The notes under the pieces: generated by a model | What the model was told of the DNA's origin: nothing | What the model saw: the letters and a program-made list of their open reading frames with translations, nothing else | The model's database searches: none | Position numbers and translations under genes: made by a program | Origin: Acidovorax soli | Lineage (GTDB): Bacteria; Pseudomonadota; Gammaproteobacteria; Burkholderiales; Burkholderiaceae_C | Direction of reading: 5' to 3' | Length of the DNA: 64,000 bases | Assembly: GCF_014207955.1 (NCBI RefSeq) | Contig: NZ_JACHLK010000006.1 | Location: forward strand, 248,001 to 312,000 | In this document: piece after piece, positions 61,864 to 64,000 of the stretch | How positions within the stretch are numbered: the stretch's first letter is position 1 | Layout: the number at the start of each line of letters is the position of its first letter

Positions 61864-62790
61864 TCAGCCTGCAGCCAGCAGGGGCGGCAGGCGCTCGGCC
61901 AGCAGGTCGATCACCACGCGCGTCTTGAGCGGCAGCGCCCGCGACTGCGGCCACACGGCGCTCAAGGCGTAACCGAAGGGCTCGGGCTCCTCGAACACCT
62001 TCTGCAGCCGGCCCTCGGCCACCGCGTCGGCCACCAGCCAGGCGGGCAGGCGTGCCAGACCCACGCCCTGCACAGCCGCCATGGCGGCAACCTCCAGGCT
62101 GTTGCAGCTGAAGTGAAAGCGCGAGGGCGCGATGAAATCGACCACGCGCCCCGCTGCACCGTGGAACTGCCAGGGGTGCGGCCCGGTCTCGCGCGCATAG
62201 CCGACAAAGCTGTGCGCCCCCGGTTCGGCGAGCAGTGCCTGCATGTCGGCCGGACGCCCATGCGCGGCCAGGTAGGCCGGCGAGGCGTACACGCCCATCC
62301 ACTGGTGGCCGAGCAGCCGCGCCGCGAGCACCGCGCTGTCGCCCAGCGGGCCGCTGCGCACGGCCAGGTCGATGCCCTCTTCGATGAGGTCGATGCGCCG
62401 GTCGCTGAACGCCAGCTCGAAGGCCAGCTCGGGGTGGCGCTGGCCCAGCTCCATGAGCAGCGGCGCCAGGCGCACGCGGCCGATCAGCTCGGGCGCGGTG
62501 ATGCGCACGCGCCCGCTGGGCACGAGGCGCCCGGCTTCGAGCGCGGCGTCGGCGGCATCGAGCTCATCGAGCGCACGGCGGCAGCGCTCGTAGTAGGCCT
62601 GGCCGTTCTCGGTCAGGCTCTGGCTGCGCGTGGTGCGCTGGAACAGCCGGGTGCCCAGGCGCTCTTCGAGCCGCGCCACGCTCTTGCCCACGGCCGAGCG
62701 CGTGCGCTGCAGGCGCTGCGCGGCCAGCGCGAAATTGCCGGCCTCGACGGCCGCGACAAAGGCTTCGATGCCTGCGAGGCGTTCGCTCAT
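61864..62790 (-). CDS. LysR-family regulator divergent from the zinc-type dehydrogenase
   Basis: A 308-residue LysR protein with the helix-turn-helix MSERLAGIEAFVAAVEAGNFALAAQRLQRTRSAVGKSVARLEERLG (1-46) and the effector domain starting near 90 with VRITAPELIGRVRLAPLLMEL. It belongs to the short-loop AaeR/PtxR-like subgroup by its RRIDLIEEGIDLAVRSGPLGDS segment. It is separated by 102 bases from the rightward dehydrogenase gene, its likely target, and is convergent with the preceding LysR. Confidence 0.93.
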   Translation of the reverse strand: MSERLAGIEAFVAAVEAGNFALAAQRLQRTRSAVGKSVARLEERLGTRLFQRTTRSQSLTENGQAYYERCRRALDELDAADAALEAGRLVPSGRVRITAPELIGRVRLAPLLMELGQRHPELAFELAFSDRRIDLIEEGIDLAVRSGPLGDSAVLAARLLGHQWMGVYASPAYLAAHGRPADMQALLAEPGAHSFVGYARETGPHPWQFHGAAGRVVDFIAPSRFHFSCNSLEVAAMAAVQGVGLARLPAWLVADAVAEGRLQKVFEEPEPFGYALSAVWPQSRALPLKTRVVIDLLAERLPPLLAAG

Positions 62791-62892
62791 TGGTTCTTTT
62801 CAGTCGCCATTTATGGGAGGAAATGGCTTCACTGCAGAGTGGATAGAGCCAATAGCATGGCCCATCTTTTCACGAACCGCAAGGAACCCGAC

Positions 62893-63903
62893 ATGTCCGC
62901 CCCCCTTCTTTCCCGCCGCTGGCAGATCACCGGCTTTGGCCGCCAGCACCTGCAAAGCGCCGAGGTGCCCGTGCCCCAGCCCGGCCCCGGCCAGATCCTG
63001 GTGCGCGTGGAAGCCGCCTCGCTCAACTACCGCGACCTGATGCTGACCGACAACGCCTATGGCTGGACGCCGCCACTGCCCTTTGTGCCCGGCTCCGACC
63101 TCGCGGGCACGGTGCAGGCCGTGGGCGAGGGCGTGACCCGCTGGCACGGCGGCGAGCGCGTGGTCAGCAGCTTCATGGCGGGCTGGATCGACGGCGTAAT
63201 GCCGCCCGAGGCCTTCGCATTGGGCGGCCCCGGCCCCGGCACGCTGGCCTCGCATGTGCTGCTCGATGCCCAATGGGCCGTGGCCGCGCCCCGCACACTC
63301 GACGCAGCCCAGGCCAGCACCCTGCCCTGCGCCGCGCTCACGGCCTGGTTCGCGCTGGCCGAACAGGGCGTGCTGCGCGCGGGCCAGACGGTGCTGATCC
63401 ACGGCACGGGCGGTGTGGCGCTGTTCGGCCTGCAGTTCGCGCGCATGCACGGGGCCCAGGCCATCGTGGTATCGGGCGCACAGGACAAGCGCGAACGGGC
63501 CCTGGCACTGGGCGCCAGCCATGTGCTGGCACGCGACGCCGACTGGCCCGCCGCGGTGCGCGAGCTCACGGGGGGGCGCGGCGCCGACCAGGTGCTGGAG
63601 ACCGTGGGCGGCGCCAACCTGGGGCGTTCGCTGGAGGCGCTGGCGCAAGGCGGCCGGCTGTCGGTGATCGGCGTGCTCGCGGGCGGGGAGATCCGCGGAT
63701 CGGCCTACGACACCATCCGCAGCCGCGCGACCCTGCAGGGCCTGAGCGTGGGCCACCGGCGCGCGCTGGAGGATATGGTGCGCGCCATCGACGTGAATGC
63801 CCTGGCGCCGGTGATCGCCGCCGAGTACGCCTTCGACCAGGTGCCCGAGGCCTTTGCGCACCTGGAGCGCGGTGCCTTCGGCAAGGTGGTGGTACGGTTC
63901 TGA
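62893..63903 (+). CDS. Zinc-type NAD(P)-dependent alcohol dehydrogenase (MDR family)
   Basis: A 336-residue medium-chain dehydrogenase. The N-terminal catalytic domain has LNYRDLMLTDNAYGW, PFVPGSDLAGTVQAVGEGVTRWHGGERV; the coenzyme domain has QTVLIHGTGGVALFGLQFAR. The usual Cys of GHEx-type zinc sites is absent, so it may be a zinc-independent quinone-oxidoreductase-like MDR. AAGGAA lies 7-12 bases upstream of ATG 62893. It is under the divergent LysR. Substrate unknown. Confidence 0.88.
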   Translation: MSAPLLSRRWQITGFGRQHLQSAEVPVPQPGPGQILVRVEAASLNYRDLMLTDNAYGWTPPLPFVPGSDLAGTVQAVGEGVTRWHGGERVVSSFMAGWIDGVMPPEAFALGGPGPGTLASHVLLDAQWAVAAPRTLDAAQASTLPCAALTAWFALAEQGVLRAGQTVLIHGTGGVALFGLQFARMHGAQAIVVSGAQDKRERALALGASHVLARDADWPAAVRELTGGRGADQVLETVGGANLGRSLEALAQGGRLSVIGVLAGGEIRGSAYDTIRSRATLQGLSVGHRRALEDMVRAIDVNALAPVIAAEYAFDQVPEAFAHLERGAFGKVVVRF

Positions 63904-63925
63904 GGGCAGCGCGGTGGGTACGCGC

Positions 63926-64000
63926 CTACCGCGTGCAGTGCATCAGCAGCGCGGGCCCGTCCGGCGTCACGACCTCGCGCACGGGGTGAAAACCCGCATA
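63926..64000 (-). CDS. C-terminal fragment of a leftward gene (GNAT-like), cut by window end
   Basis: The last 24 codons of a leftward frame end at TAG (63926-63928) with the sequence YAGFHPVREVVTPDG followed by PALLMHCTR. This resembles the end of GNAT acetyltransferases. The start is right of the window. It is convergent with the dehydrogenase gene. Confidence 0.4.
   Translation of the reverse strand, partial: YAGFHPVREVVTPDGPALLMHCTR

Overview
The window is very GC-rich, densely coded DNA. It has many 4-base ATGA start/stop overlaps, three Bug/TctC-type solute receptors without membrane subunits, many LysR/MarR/AsnC/IclR regulators, a wax ester synthase and a PHA-granule-type protein. This combination points to a beta-proteobacterium of the Comamonadaceae (Acidovorax-like), in a chromosomal region rich in accessory catabolic genes. 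No rRNA, tRNA, CRISPR array, phage or transposase gene was seen. All functional calls come from reading motifs; no database search was run.

Layout. 1-2392: end of a branched-chain/aromatic acid uptake cluster (livF-type ATPase and a PaaK-type CoA ligase). 2393-5101: two tandem Bug receptors with a clear terminator between them. 5132-6100: two small leftward genes (GyrI-like and DUF1840). 6421-13401: a compact operon for aerobic CoA-dependent degradation of anthranilate or a similar 2-substituted benzoate. It holds a monooxygenase-reductase fusion, MarR regulator, crotonase, acyl-CoA dehydrogenase, aryl-CoA ligase and Rid protein. A consensus promoter lies so close to the first ATG that the mRNA is probably leaderless, and a palindrome covers the -10 box. 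13668-16172: a tandem-domain lipoprotein, then a DMT exporter with a divergent AsnC regulator.

16388-25957 is the most novel-looking block. A leftward six-gene unit encodes a three-subunit molybdenum hydroxylase (one subunit fused to a CoxG domain), a DapA-superfamily hydratase/aldolase, a true 3-hydroxyanthranilate 3,4-dioxygenase and an aspartate dehydrogenase. It diverges from a LysR regulator, a Bug receptor with a twin-arginine signal and a type I extradiol dioxygenase. I infer an N-heteroaromatic or amino-aromatic catabolic pathway that I cannot match to a described one.

26596-38423 is a complete C-P lyase system: phnG-H-I-J-(GNAT)-K-L-M, then phnC-D-E and a PhnZ-like HD oxygenase, all leftward. 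The divergent genes are phnF, a 2H phosphoesterase and phnN. Two PhnF-type operators link the two phn promoters. phnP is absent and the 2H phosphoesterase may replace it.

38404-50439 holds mixed housekeeping and accessory genes: tag, a zinc aminopeptidase lipoprotein, a PHA system protein, a nitroreductase, ornithine cyclodeaminase with an AsnC regulator, IclR, acyl-CoA-binding protein beside a wax ester synthase, a TetR gene with twin operators, a DUF2817 peptidase and a HipO-like amidohydrolase. Between the latter and argE lies a 273-bp palindromic element that folds as a three-way junction. 51964-64000 carries a LivJ-like receptor, a molybdopterin oxidoreductase, an amidohydrolase-DoxX-MFS operon, an isochorismatase-pirin pair with a divergent LysR, and a second LysR divergent from a zinc-type dehydrogenase.

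Four copies of one intergenic repeat (1-92, 13406, 16163, 46714), three with a hairpin and two of those showing compensatory base changes, punctuate operon boundaries.
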